Origin: Microbacterium invictum
Lineage (GTDB): Bacteria > Actinomycetota > Actinomycetes > Actinomycetales > Microbacteriaceae
NCBI RefSeq assembly: GCF_014197265.1
Contig: NZ_JACIFH010000001.1
Span: 2,542,001-2,606,000 of the forward strand
Length of the DNA: 64,000 nucleotides
Direction of reading: 5' to 3'
Below, one piece after another: positions 1-8,165 of the stretch; the stretch's first letter is position 1; every line of letters starts with the position of its first letter. The translations under genes and the position numbers were made by a program. The notes beneath the pieces were generated by a model that saw nothing but the letters and a program-made list of their open reading frames with translations, was not told the origin of the DNA and searched no databases.

Positions 1-767
1 ATGTACTCGGCCGCCTCGGGGAACTCCTCGGCGAAGCCGGTCGTGCCCAGGAAGTGCAGCGACTCGGCGTCGCCCATCGCGCCCTGCGGGTCTTCGAGGT
101 CCTTCATCGGCCACTCGGCGTAGGCCCAGAACGGACGCCACAGCGTGACGACGATGGGCTCTTCGGCAGCCACGGCGGTGTCGAGCGCCGTGAGCATGCC
201 GGCCGTCGACGAGGTGACCAGCTCGTAGTCATCGAGCCCGTACGCCGGGATCATGCTGTCCTGCGTCGCCGCAGTGAGGCCCGCGCCCGGCTCGATGCCG
301 ATGATCTGGCCACCGAACATGTCGGCGTTGGCAGCCAGGTCTTCGAGCGAGTTGATGTCGGTCACGTACTCGGGCACCGCGATGGTGAGCACGGCGCCGT
401 CGTAGTAGGCGCCGAGGTCTTCGATGTCGTCGCCGTACTCTTCCATGTACTCGGCGTGGGTCACTTCGGACCACGCCGACGGGTACATGTCGACGTCGCC
501 CGAGGCGAGCGCGGTGTACAGCGGCCCGGCGTCGACGACCTCTTCCATCTCGATGTCGTAGCCGAGCTTGCCGAGCTGGTCTTCGAGCAGGTACGCGGTG
601 CTCAGGCCGTCGGTCCACGCCGGCAGGAAGCCCATCGTGATGGTGCCCATCTCTTCGGCGGCGTTGTCACCACCGTCGGCGTCGTCGGTGCCGCCGGCGC
701 AGCCGGTGAGCACGAGCGCGCCGGCCAGGCCGAGCGCGGGAAGTGCAGTGAGGTGCCTCTTGTTCAT
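1..767 (-). CDS. Glycine-betaine/proline-type ABC transporter substrate-binding lipoprotein, 3' end cut by window edge
   Basis: Reading the minus strand from the ATG at 767 gives an open frame that runs off position 1. The N-terminus (MNKRHLTALPALGLAGALVLTG then Cys) is a lipoprotein signal peptide with an LTGC lipobox and lipidated Cys near residue 23, so the mature protein should be anchored outside the membrane. Downstream are motifs typical of the OpuAC/ProX family: a GFLPAWTDGLSTAYLLEDQL segment, YPSAWSEV, a VTSSTAGM segment, and WRPFWAYAEW, whose aromatic residues fit a quaternary-amine binding cage. It lies 72 nt downstream of a permease and an ATPase on the same strand, so it is the third gene of an importer operon. 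The exact substrate (betaine, choline, carnitine or proline) is not readable. The C-terminus lies outside the window. Confidence 0.88.
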   Translation of the reverse strand, partial: MNKRHLTALPALGLAGALVLTGCAGGTDDADGGDNAAEEMGTITMGFLPAWTDGLSTAYLLEDQLGKLGYDIEMEEVVDAGPLYTALASGDVDMYPSAWSEVTHAEYMEEYGDDIEDLGAYYDGAVLTIAVPEYVTDINSLEDLAANADMFGGQIIGIEPGAGLTAATQDSMIPAYGLDDYELVTSSTAGMLTALDTAVAAEEPIVVTLWRPFWAYAEWPMKDLEDPQGAMGDAESLHFLGTTGFAEEFPEAAEY

Positions 768-839
768 GCTGTTTCCTTCTTTCTTCATGTATGTCTTCAC
801 ACGTTCCGTATGTGCTGTTTTCTTGGGAGGGATGAGTCT

Positions 840-1772
840 CTAGCGGGTCTCGACGGATGCCGGGACCCGGACCTTCGTGGCCGCTTCGGCGCGCCGCTGT
901 GCGTCGCGCCGCCGGTTCAGCGCACCGAGCAGCGACGACTTGTAGTCGCCGGGGTTGCCCAGCGCTGCGGTGACCCGGTCGAGGTACACGGCGATGAATA
1001 CGACGCCGAGGCCGGCCTCGACGCCCTTGGCGATGTCGATGGTCTGCAGCGCCGAGACCACTTCCTTGCCGAGGCCGGGGGCACCGGCCATGCCGGCGAT
1101 GACCGACATCGACAGGGCGAGCATGATGACCTGGTTGACGCCGGCCATGATCGTCGGCATCGCCAGCGGCAACTGGATGCCGGTGAGGATCTGCCGCGGC
1201 TGGGCGCCGAAGGCGTAGCCGGCTTCGACGGTCTCGCTGTCGACGCCGCGGATGCCCAACTCGGTCAGGCGCACGCCGGGCGGCAGGGCGAAGATCACGG
1301 TCGCGACCACACCGGGCACGAACCCGAGACCGAAGAACACCATGGCCGGGATCAGGTAGACGAGCGAGGGCATCGTCTGCATGAAGTCGAGCACCGGCCG
1401 CAGGATCGTGCTGACCCTGTCGTTGCGGGCGGCCCAGATGCCCAGCGGCACCGAGATCGCGACGGTGACCAATGCCGCGATCAGCACCAGTGCGAGGGTC
1501 TGCATCGACGTGTCCCACTGGTCGATGCCCAGGATGAGCAGGAACATCACGACGGTGCCGACGGCCAGCTGCCAGGAGCGGACGAGCCACGCGATGGCGG
1601 CGAACAGCACGATCATCAGCAGAGCCGGCGGGGCCAGCAGCAGATCGGCGAGACCCTCGGTGAGGAAGCCGACGACGTCCGAGATGAAGTCGGTCAGCCA
1701 CTTCATGTTGTCGCGGATCCAGTCGACACCGGTCTCGACCCAGTCGCCGATGTGAATGCGGAAATCGTCCAT
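840..1772 (-). CDS. Glycine-betaine-type ABC transporter permease (ProW/OpuAB-like)
   Basis: 310 aa. An N-terminal amphipathic stretch (DFRIHIGDWVETGVDWIRDN) is followed by several membrane segments and the BPD_transp_1 core; a coupling-helix region RLTELGIRGVDSETVEAGYAFG is visible around the middle. The N-terminal helix plus core resembles ProW/OpuAB permeases. The ATG at 1772 overlaps the last base of the upstream ATPase frame, so the two are translationally coupled. Family role: membrane channel of an osmoprotectant importer, working with the lipoprotein at 1-767 and the ATPase at 1772-3086. Substrate is inferred from the family only. Confidence 0.9.
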   Translation of the reverse strand: MDDFRIHIGDWVETGVDWIRDNMKWLTDFISDVVGFLTEGLADLLLAPPALLMIVLFAAIAWLVRSWQLAVGTVVMFLLILGIDQWDTSMQTLALVLIAALVTVAISVPLGIWAARNDRVSTILRPVLDFMQTMPSLVYLIPAMVFFGLGFVPGVVATVIFALPPGVRLTELGIRGVDSETVEAGYAFGAQPRQILTGIQLPLAMPTIMAGVNQVIMLALSMSVIAGMAGAPGLGKEVVSALQTIDIAKGVEAGLGVVFIAVYLDRVTAALGNPGDYKSSLLGALNRRRDAQRRAEAATKVRVPASVETR

Positions 1773-3086
1773 CAGCGCACCTCCTCCGTCTTGACGGCAC
1801 CGGCTTCGCCGGCATCGGCCGCCGCGAGTGCCGCATCGATCTCGGCCTGCGGCATGGGCCGCAGCGGGATGGTGAGCTCATCGGTCGAGTTCGGCCCGGG
1901 GCCGAGCGCGGCGAGCAGCGTGACGCGCGGAATGACCCCGACGAGGCGGTCCTCGGCATCCGTCACCGCCAGCGGCACCGACGACTCGACCGACGGCACG
2001 AACAGATTCAACAGGATCTCGGACTCGTCGACGCTCTGCGACACGGGCCGCAGCATCGAGGTCAGCGACTTCTCGCCGCGGCGGACGAGCTTGAGCGCGT
2101 CGCGGTCGCTGACGGTGCCCAGCAGCGTGCGGTTGCGGTCGACGACGTAGACCGCCGACGTGTAGTTGTCGCGCATCTCGTGCAACGCGGCGCGGGGGGC
2201 CCGCCGTGTCGAGCACGACCGGCCGCGGTCGCTCCATGACGTTGCCGGCGGTGAGTACGCGGGCACGATCGACGTCTTGCACGAACTGCTCGACGTAGTC
2301 GTTGGCCGGGTCGGTGAGGATGTCTTCCGGCGTGCCGATCTGCACGATGCGACCGTCACGCATGACCGCGATGCGGTCGCCGAGGAACATGGCCTCGTTG
2401 AGGTCGTGGGTGATGAAGACGATGGTCTTCTTGAGCTTCTGCTGCAGTTCGAGCAGCTGCTCCTGCATCTCGCGGCGGATGAGCGGGTCGAGGGCGCTGA
2501 ACGCCTCGTCCATGAGCAGGACCTCGGTGTCGGCGGCGAGCGCCCGGGCGATGCCGACGCGCTGCTGCATGCCGCCCGACAGCTCGGAGGGCAGCTTGTC
2601 GCCCCAGCCGCCCAGGCCCACGAGCGCCAGGATCTCTTCGGCCTTCGCGAGCCGCTCAGTCTTGCCGGTGCCGCGCAACTCGAGCGGGTAGGCCACATTG
2701 TCGGCCACGGTGCGGTGCGGCAGCAGGGCGAAGTGCTGGAACACCATCGAGACGCGGTCGCGGCGCACCTCGCGCAGCCGCGCGGCCGGTACGTCGGTGA
2801 TCTGGTCGCCGAGCATCGTGACGGTGCCGCTGGTCACGTCGTGCAACCCGTTGAGCATGCGGATCAAGGTGGACTTGCCCGAGCCGGACAGCCCCATGAT
2901 CACGAAGATCTCGCCGGGTTGCACCGAGAACGACGCGTCGATCACCGCGGCGGTGCCGACATCGGCCACCTGGGTGCGGGTCTGGCCGGCCTTCAGCCGG
3001 CGGACGGCGTCTTTCGGGTTGCGACCGAAGACTTTGTACAGATTCCTCGCCTCGACGGCGGGTGCGGAAGAAGTCACGTGCTTCAC
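1772..3086 (-). pseudogene. Glycine-betaine-type ABC ATPase with C-terminal CBS domains, frameshifted at a G6/C3 run
   Basis: Two overlapping minus-strand frames together encode one ProV/OpuAA-like protein. Frame one, from about 3086 down to about 2200, carries Walker A GLSGSGKST, signature LSGGMQQR and Walker B VLLMDEAFSALD. Frame two, from about 2200 to 1772, carries the CBS pair (SAVYVVDRNRTLLGTVSDRD, then LAVTDAEDRLVGVIPRV). They meet at a run of six G followed by three C at 2194-2202; removing one base restores a continuous reading frame ending at 1772. Either the gene is truly broken after the nucleotide-binding domain, or this is a homopolymer sequencing error. Start is uncertain: GTG 3086 and GTG 3077 both fit, and an in-frame ATG lies at 3152. 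Known family role: ATP hydrolysis, with CBS domains sensing ionic strength. Confidence 0.82.
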
Positions 3087-3317
3087 CTCGGCAGCCGCGC
3101 GCGCAGGCCGCTCGGTTATGCCCGGGTCGCGATCATCGGCACGGTGCCTCACGTGTCACATACGAGACACAACGGCGCCCTACTCCGGTGACGCACATCG
3201 GGTCCGTCACCCAAACCGCCAACCGTACGCCCGTTCGCAACAGATCCCCAGAGACCCCCTCGAACGACCGCGGACTGGTCGTAGCGGGCGCAATGCCCGA
3301 CATTCCACCGTACGTCG

Positions 3318-3351
3318 ACTGTCGACAAGAACGCAAACTCACTGTCGACAA
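3318..3351. repeat. Direct repeat pair ACTGTCGACAA containing the palindrome TGTCGACA
   Basis: Two identical 11-mers begin 23 bp apart; each contains the perfect 8-bp palindrome TGTCGACA. The spacing is close to two helical turns, which would place two dimeric regulators on one DNA face. This could be an operator for either divergent operon. Which protein would bind is unknown. Confidence 0.5.
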
Positions 3352-3380
3352 TCGGACAGACCGCTCCGTGAGATCCAGGG

Positions 3381-3430
3381 TTGACAACCGCGGCATCCGC
3401 GTTGCATGGTTAGTTAGTCAAGTAAGTAAC
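3381..3430 (+). promoter_or_regulatory. Probable promoter and autoregulatory operator of the GntR-ABC operon
   Basis: A perfect TTGACA at 3381-3386 precedes a 22-bp imperfect palindrome GTTAGTTAG...TAAGTAAC at 3409-3430 (8 of 11 positions complementary). The -10 box is not obvious; TTGCAT at 3402-3407 is the nearest candidate. The ribosome-binding site AAGGAAGCGG follows. YtrA-type GntR regulators are known to bind a palindrome that overlaps their own promoter, which matches this arrangement. Confidence 0.55.
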
Positions 3431-3448
3431 CAAGGAAGCGGAGCAGGG

Positions 3449-3835
3449 ATGATCGATGAGGGGCGGGCGCTCTTCCTGCAGATCGCGGAGAGCATCGAAG
3501 ACTCGATCGTGGACGGGAGTCTCGCCGAAGAGGCGCAGGCGCCGTCGACGAACGAGCTCGCGTCCTTCCACCGCATCAACCCGGCGACCGCCGCGAAGGG
3601 GATCTCGATGCTCACCGACAAGGGCGTGCTGTACAAGCGCCGCGGGATCGGCATGTTCGTGGCCTCGGGAGCCCGCGAGCTGCTGCTCGGCGAGCGCCGG
3701 GCCGCATTCGCCGAGCGCTACCTCGACCCGCTCCTGGCCGAAGCCCGCACCATCGGGCTCGGCCCCGAAGAACTCGGCCGCCTCCTCACCGAGCGCGCCG
3801 CCCTGACGACTCCGACGGAAGGACCTGAACGATGA
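3449..3835 (+). CDS. GntR family transcriptional regulator, YtrA-like
   Basis: 128 aa. The ATG at 3449 follows AAGGAAGCGG at good spacing; an upstream in-frame extension is not needed. An N-terminal winged helix-turn-helix (PSTNELASFHRINPATAAKGISMLTDKGVLYKRRGIGMFV, residues about 27-70) is followed by a short helical tail and no ligand domain. That is the YtrA subfamily architecture, which usually represses an adjacent ABC transporter operon. Its stop overlaps the start of the ABC ATPase gene (ATGA), so regulator and transporter are co-translated. The palindrome at 3409-3430 is the likely autoregulatory site. Confidence 0.9.
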   Translation: MIDEGRALFLQIAESIEDSIVDGSLAEEAQAPSTNELASFHRINPATAAKGISMLTDKGVLYKRRGIGMFVASGARELLLGERRAAFAERYLDPLLAEARTIGLGPEELGRLLTERAALTTPTEGPER

Positions 3836-4728
3836 CCACCGTGATCGAGGTCACCGGCCTCACCAAGCGCTACCGCGACACGCTCGCGGTCGACGACATC
3901 GCCCTCACCTTTGAGGAGAACACGATCTACGGTCTGCTGGGGCGCAACGGCGCCGGCAAGACGACGGTCATGTCGATCCTCACGGCGCAGAACTTCGCCA
4001 CCCACGGCGAGGTGCGCGTCTTCGGCGAGCACCCGTATGAGAACGCCAAGGTGCTCAGCCGCATGTGCTTCGTCCGCGAGAGCCAGAAGTATCCCGACGA
4101 CGCGAAGCCGTCGCACGCGTTCAGAATCGCGCGACTGTTCTACCCGCACTGGGATCAGGACTTCGCCGACCAGCTGATCGACGACTTCCAGCTGCCGATG
4201 ACCAAGACGATCAAGAAGCTCTCCCGCGGCCAGCTCAGCGCGGTCGGCGTCATCATCGGGCTCGCCGCGCGGGCCGAGATCACCTTCTTCGACGAGCCGT
4301 ACCTCGGCCTCGACGCCGTCGCACGGCAGATCTTCTACGACCGGCTGCTCGACGACTACACCGAGCACCCGCGCACGATCATCCTGTCCAGCCACCTGAT
4401 CGACGAGGTGTCCAACCTGCTCGAACACGTGATCGTGATCGACAAGGGCCGCATCATCATGGACGAGAACACCGATGACGTCCGCGGCCGCGCCGCCAAC
4501 ATCGTGGGCGAGACGACAGCGGTCGACGCGTTCGTCGCCGGCCGCGAGGTCATCCACCGCGAGAGCCTCGGCCGCGTCTCGAGCGTCACCGTGCTGGGCC
4601 GGCTCACCGACGCCGACCGCGCAGAGCTGACCGCCGTGGGCCTCGACGTCACGCCCGTCTCCCTGCAGCAGCTGATCGTCCGCACGACGCAGAACGCCGT
4701 GACCCACGAGGAAGGAGCCCTCTCATGA
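3832..4728 (+). CDS. ABC transporter ATP-binding protein (YtrB-like)
   Basis: 298 aa. Walker A is GRNGAGKT (residues 37-44), the signature is LSRGQ rather than LSGGQ, and Walker B ends FFDEPYLGLD. An H-loop region SSHLIDEV follows. The C-terminal 80 residues are a regulatory extension without a second ATPase domain. This ATPase is predicted to power the membrane partner encoded next (4725-5420), with which it shares a 4-nt ATGA overlap. In YtrA-linked operons such transporters often respond to cell-wall-active compounds; that role here is only an inference from family and context. Confidence 0.92.
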   Translation: MTTVIEVTGLTKRYRDTLAVDDIALTFEENTIYGLLGRNGAGKTTVMSILTAQNFATHGEVRVFGEHPYENAKVLSRMCFVRESQKYPDDAKPSHAFRIARLFYPHWDQDFADQLIDDFQLPMTKTIKKLSRGQLSAVGVIIGLAARAEITFFDEPYLGLDAVARQIFYDRLLDDYTEHPRTIILSSHLIDEVSNLLEHVIVIDKGRIIMDENTDDVRGRAANIVGETTAVDAFVAGREVIHRESLGRVSSVTVLGRLTDADRAELTAVGLDVTPVSLQQLIVRTTQNAVTHEEGALS

Positions 4729-5420
4729 ATCGCACCTGGAACGTCGTCCGCATGCAGCTGGTGAACCGCCAGACCTACCTGTGGGTGCCGGTCATCGTCC
4801 TGGTGGGCTCGCTGATCATCACGCTCGCCATCTACGGCATCATCTCCAGCGCCGGCGTCGACAGTGCGATGTACGGCGGCGGCGCCCAGGCACCGCTGTG
4901 GTACTTCGCCGTCGTCGGCGCCCAGGCACTGACCCTCACCTTCCCCTTCTCGCAGGCGATGAGCGTCACCCGGCGCGAGTTCTTCCTCGGGACGCTGCTC
5001 ACCGCCGGGCTCACCGCGCTGATCCTCGTCATCGTGTTCGTGGTCGGTGGGCTCGTGGAGCAGGCGACAAACGGGTGGGGAATGGACGGGTACTTCTTCT
5101 ACATCCCCTGGATCTGGGATGCCGGGCCCTTCGCCGCGGGCGTGTTCTTCTTCGCCCTCGCCCTGCTGTTCTTCGTCGTCGGGTTCTGGGGGGCGACGAT
5201 CTACAAGCGCTGGGGCACGGCCGCCCTCACCACCGTGATCCTCGCGATCGCGCTGGTGCTGGTCGGTCTGCTGTGGCTGGTCGGGCAGCTCAACGCGTGG
5301 GCCGAGGTGGGCCTGTGGCTCGCCACCACCGGCGCACTCGGGATGGCACTGTGGGGGCTGCTGCTGTTCGTGGTGCTGGCCGGCTCGTCGTACCTGACCC
5401 TGCGACGCACCGTCCCCTGA
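4725..5420 (+). CDS. ABC transporter permease subunit, six-segment membrane protein
   Basis: 231 aa, almost entirely hydrophobic with about six predicted membrane spans (for example VPVIVLVGSLIITLAIYGII, ALILVIVFVVGGLV, VFFFALALLFFVVGF, TTVILAIALVLVGLLW). It has no ATPase motif. The start ATG overlaps the stop of the ABC ATPase gene, so it is the cognate membrane subunit. The sequence looks like an ABC-2 type exporter subunit. The exported compound is unknown. It ends 12 bp before a strong hairpin that probably terminates the operon. Confidence 0.82.
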   Translation: MNRTWNVVRMQLVNRQTYLWVPVIVLVGSLIITLAIYGIISSAGVDSAMYGGGAQAPLWYFAVVGAQALTLTFPFSQAMSVTRREFFLGTLLTAGLTALILVIVFVVGGLVEQATNGWGMDGYFFYIPWIWDAGPFAAGVFFFALALLFFVVGFWGATIYKRWGTAALTTVILAIALVLVGLLWLVGQLNAWAEVGLWLATTGALGMALWGLLLFVVLAGSSYLTLRRTVP

Positions 5421-5432
5421 GCACCCGATCGA

Positions 5433-5474
5433 GATGAGGGATGCCGTGGCCTCGTGGCCACGGCATCCGTCATC
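5433..5474. terminator. Bidirectional hairpin terminator between convergent genes
   Basis: GATGAGGGATGCCGTGGCC (5433-5451), loop TCGT, then its complement (5456-5474) with 18 of 19 pairs. It lies between the convergent ends of the ABC permease (5420) and the HerA-like ATPase (5485). There is no U-run, as is usual for actinobacterial intrinsic terminators. The stem core is the GGATGCC/GGCATCC word that recurs across this window. Confidence 0.75.
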
Positions 5475-5484
5475 TCCAGAAGTC

Positions 5485-6561
5485 TCAGCGCAACGGCACC
5501 TTCACGTCGCTTCCGCCCTCGCGGGTGAGGCGCGCACCCATCTGCACGAGACTCGGCCGGTCGATGAAGCCTCCGGCGAACAGCGCCTGGCCCTGCGCGA
5601 ACGACGGCGACCGGTCGACGAGGTCGTCGGGCGCGAAGCCGAAGACCTCGCCCAGCTCGGTCAGGTCACGCGACGAGCTCATCCGCATGAGGGCGAGGTT
5701 GTCGCACTGCGACAGGGCGTTGGGGTGCACCTTCGAGGGCCGCTGCGTCGACAGCAGCAGCCAGAGCCCGTACTTGCGACCCTCGGCGGCGATCTGCACG
5801 ATCCGCTCGGTCAGCAGGGCCTCGACGGCCGTCGCCGGGTCGGGGTTGCACAGGTTGTGCGCCTCATCGATCACGATCAGGCGCGGGATGCGCTGCTCGC
5901 GATGCTCCCACAGGTGGTCGAGCACGGCGAGGGCGGCCGTGCGCGACTCCGCCTGCGTCGGGAAGCCGCCGAGGTCGAGGACGGTGGCATCCGGATTCTC
6001 GTCGATGTCCTCGGTGATGCTGCGCCCGCCCCACGACCACAGGTCCCAGTCGGCGACGCCGAGATTCTCGAGCCGGAGGGCAAGCCGATGGAGGGTGGGC
6101 TCTTCGGTCCCCCGCAGGAAGTCGACGAGGTGACCCTGACCTACGAGGTGGGCTCGTTCCTCGAAGCGGATCATCGCGTTGTACTCATCGGCGTCGTGCA
6201 GCGGGTCGACGTCGATGACGGCGGCGCGCGAGCGCACCGGCATGCTCAGGTAGCGTGCCTGGAGGGCGGCCGATCCTCGCGCGCCGAAGACGCGGATGTC
6301 GCGGCCGGCGAGCTCGCCGGCGGCACCGGGGTCGATGCCGGGCAGAGTGCTGCCGAGATGGACGAAGTCGGAGTTGGGGTCGAGCACGACCACCGACAGC
6401 GCCGTCTGCAGCAGGATCTGCTCGAGCAGCACTCCGAGCGCGTACGTCTTGCCCGAACCGCTCTGACCCACCCAGAAGGTATGCCGGTTCATCTTTCCGG
6501 CACGCAGGTATGCCGGGTCGTGCGAGTCGAGAAGCGTGCCGATCGTGAGGTTATCGCCCAT
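5485..6561 (-). CDS. HerA/DUF87-like ATP-binding protein
   Basis: 358 aa. Walker A GQSGSGKT is at residues 32-39, VVVLDPNSDF is near residue 60, Walker B RLIVIDEAHN lies in the second half, and LLLSTQRPSKVHPNALSQCDN provides a sensor/arginine region. These are features of the HerA/FtsK-like DUF87 ATPases, which translocate DNA or remodel nucleoprotein complexes as hexamers. There is no membrane segment and no fused nuclease. No NurA-like partner is beside it; the upstream gene is chorismate mutase, 17 nt away on the same strand. Its biological job is therefore open. Confidence 0.85.
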   Translation of the reverse strand: MGDNLTIGTLLDSHDPAYLRAGKMNRHTFWVGQSGSGKTYALGVLLEQILLQTALSVVVLDPNSDFVHLGSTLPGIDPGAAGELAGRDIRVFGARGSAALQARYLSMPVRSRAAVIDVDPLHDADEYNAMIRFEERAHLVGQGHLVDFLRGTEEPTLHRLALRLENLGVADWDLWSWGGRSITEDIDENPDATVLDLGGFPTQAESRTAALAVLDHLWEHREQRIPRLIVIDEAHNLCNPDPATAVEALLTERIVQIAAEGRKYGLWLLLSTQRPSKVHPNALSQCDNLALMRMSSSRDLTELGEVFGFAPDDLVDRSPSFAQGQALFAGGFIDRPSLVQMGARLTREGGSDVKVPLR

Positions 6562-6578
6562 ACGAGCAGGCTAGAGCG

Positions 6579-6881
6579 TCAGCGCCCCTCAGCGGCAGCG
6601 GTGTGGTGACGAATCACCTCGGCGACGACGAACTTGAACCACTTCTCGGCGAACTCAGGGTCGAGGTCCGCCTCGGAGGCGAGGCGGTGCAAGCGCGCGA
6701 CCTGCTGAACCTCGCGTGAGGGGTCGGATGCCGGCATCCCGTGCTCCGCCTTGAGAACGCCCACTTCCTTCGTGCAGCGGAACCGCTCGGCGAGCATGAA
6801 GATGAGAGCGGCGTCGATGTTGTCGATGCTCGCACGCAGGGTGTGCAGGCGTGCGGTCGCGGCCTCGGTGTCCTCGCTCAT
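6579..6881 (-). CDS. Chorismate mutase, AroQ type
   Basis: 100 aa. The ATG at 6881 is chosen because GAGGAAGAA precedes it directly; the longer upstream frame lacks such a site. The all-helical AroQ fold is visible in RASIDNIDAALIFMLAERF near the N-terminus, KEVGVLKAEHGMP, and RLHRLASEADLDPEFAEKWF. Known reaction: chorismate to prephenate, the first step towards phenylalanine and tyrosine. It is a stand-alone enzyme without a prephenate dehydratase or dehydrogenase domain. It is divergent from the transporter at 6959 and co-directional with the HerA-like ATPase. Confidence 0.9.
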   Translation of the reverse strand: MSEDTEAATARLHTLRASIDNIDAALIFMLAERFRCTKEVGVLKAEHGMPASDPSREVQQVARLHRLASEADLDPEFAEKWFKFVVAEVIRHHTAAAEGR

Positions 6882-6946
6882 TTCTTCCTCCCCGCACGAG
6901 GCTACCCGCTCCGGGTGATATCCCCGTGGCGCGAGCACCATCGCCC

Positions 6947-6952
6947 TAGAGT
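6947..6952 (+). promoter_or_regulatory. -10 box TAGAGT of a leaderless promoter
   Basis: TAGAGT ends 6 nt before the ATG at 6959, with no ribosome-binding site between them. The start of transcription would fall on or beside the start codon, giving a leaderless mRNA. Confidence 0.6.
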
Positions 6953-6958
6953 GTGACC

Positions 6959-8146
6959 ATGACTGACGGTGAACCCGGTTCCGCTCGCTCGTCGCGCCGC
7001 CCGCGCCGTGCCGGGAAGCCCAAACCGCTCGCGACGACGACATCCTTCGAAGCACCCGACACCACCGTGGCCGTCGACGAGGGAGCCGGTCGCACGTTCT
7101 GGGCCAACCTCAACCGCCCGTTCGTGCTCGGGTTCTTCCTGGTGCTGGGCGGCCTCGCGGCATTCGCGCTCGGCTTGGCGATCACCGATCTCATCACGAT
7201 CTGGATCTACATCGCGTTCGCACTGTTCGCCGCCCTGGGCCTCAACCCCGTCGTGATGCGGATGGAGAAGCACGGCGTCTCGCGCACGTGGGGCATCGTG
7301 ATCGTCTATCTCGTGTTCGCGCTGGTCATGGTGGCGGTGCTGTGGCTGGTGATCCCCACCGTCGTCGAGCAGATCTCCCAGTTCGTCCGCGACCTGCCGT
7401 CGACGATCGCGAACTTCCAGGACACCGAGTTCTACGCCTGGATCAACGAGCAGTTCGGCGAACAGGCACCGGCGCTGCTGGCCGAGATCCAGGCGTTCAT
7501 CACGAACCCGGCGAACATCGCCGCGATCGGCGGGGGCGTCGTGCAGGTGGGCGTCGGCATCGCCACGACCATCTCGGGCCTGATCATCATCATCGTGCTG
7601 AGCCTGTACTTCCTGGCGACGCTCCCTGAGATGAAGCATGCCCTGTACCGCATGCTGCCGGCGCGCAACCGCCCGCTCGGTGAGGAGCTGACCGAGGAGA
7701 TCACCAGCTCGGTGGGCGGCTACCTCAGCGGCATGGTCGTGCTGGCGTTCTGCAACTCCGTCTTCGTCTTCCTGATGTTCACGATCCTCAACCTGCCGTT
7801 CCCGCTGCTGATGGCCGTCATCGCGTTCTGCATCACGATCATCCCGCTCGTGGGAACCGTGCTGTTCTGGGTCATCGGCAGCCTGTTCGCGCTGTTCGCC
7901 AGCCCGTTGGGCGCGCTCATCTTCGCGATCGCGTACCTCGTCTACATGCAGGTCGAGGCATACGTGCTCACGCCGCGCGTGATGAACAAGGCGATCTCGG
8001 TGCCCGGTTCGCTCGTGGTCATCGGTGCCCTGGTCGGCGGCACCCTCATGGGCCTGCTCGGGGCGCTGGTGGCGATCCCGGTGACGGCGTCGATCCTGAT
8101 CATCATCAAGAAGGTGTTCATCCCCAAGCAGGACGCCAAGATCTGA
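6959..8146 (+). CDS. AI-2E family transporter (TqsA/PerM family membrane protein)
   Basis: 395 aa counted from the ATG at 6959; a GTG at 6953 in the same frame is the alternative. A hydrophilic, basic N-terminus of about 45 residues precedes roughly eight membrane segments, including a paired hydrophobic block near residues 55-110 and a C-terminal block with VGTLMGLLGALVAIPVTASILIII. The signature region PLVGTVLFWVIGSLFALF and the final GxLGxLxAxP pattern match the AI-2E/PerM family. Members include Na+/H+ antiporters and autoinducer exporters, so the substrate cannot be assigned. The promoter appears leaderless. Confidence 0.85.
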   Translation: MTDGEPGSARSSRRPRRAGKPKPLATTTSFEAPDTTVAVDEGAGRTFWANLNRPFVLGFFLVLGGLAAFALGLAITDLITIWIYIAFALFAALGLNPVVMRMEKHGVSRTWGIVIVYLVFALVMVAVLWLVIPTVVEQISQFVRDLPSTIANFQDTEFYAWINEQFGEQAPALLAEIQAFITNPANIAAIGGGVVQVGVGIATTISGLIIIIVLSLYFLATLPEMKHALYRMLPARNRPLGEELTEEITSSVGGYLSGMVVLAFCNSVFVFLMFTILNLPFPLLMAVIAFCITIIPLVGTVLFWVIGSLFALFASPLGALIFAIAYLVYMQVEAYVLTPRVMNKAISVPGSLVVIGALVGGTLMGLLGALVAIPVTASILIIIKKVFIPKQDAKI

Positions 8147-8165
8147 CCGGGGGTGGCGGCCCGGG

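Larger units (their letters stand above)
3087..3448. promoter_or_regulatory. Divergent regulatory region between the betaine ABC operon and the GntR-ABC operon
   Basis: No gene is seen in these 362 bases. The region holds a short inverted repeat GTGTC-N8-GACAC (3153-3170), two direct copies of ACTGTCGACAA (3318-3328 and 3341-3351), a TTGACA hexamer (3381-3386) and an imperfect palindrome just before the GntR start (3409-3430). It must carry promoters for both divergent operons. I cannot place the betaine-side -10 with confidence. Confidence 0.6.

Noticed and set aside
54..2150. Long plus-strand open frame over the betaine transporter genes
   Set aside because: Antisense frames are commonly open in GC-rich genomes. 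The opposite strand encodes clear ABC transporter proteins.
3153..3170. GTGTC-N8-GACAC as an operator
   Set aside because: Arms of only five bases are expected by chance at this size. Listed within the regulatory region without a separate claim.
3062..3448. N-terminal extension of the YtrA-like regulator
   Set aside because: The ATG at 3449 has a good ribosome-binding site and the winged helix starts directly after it. The upstream stretch is non-coding with regulatory repeats.
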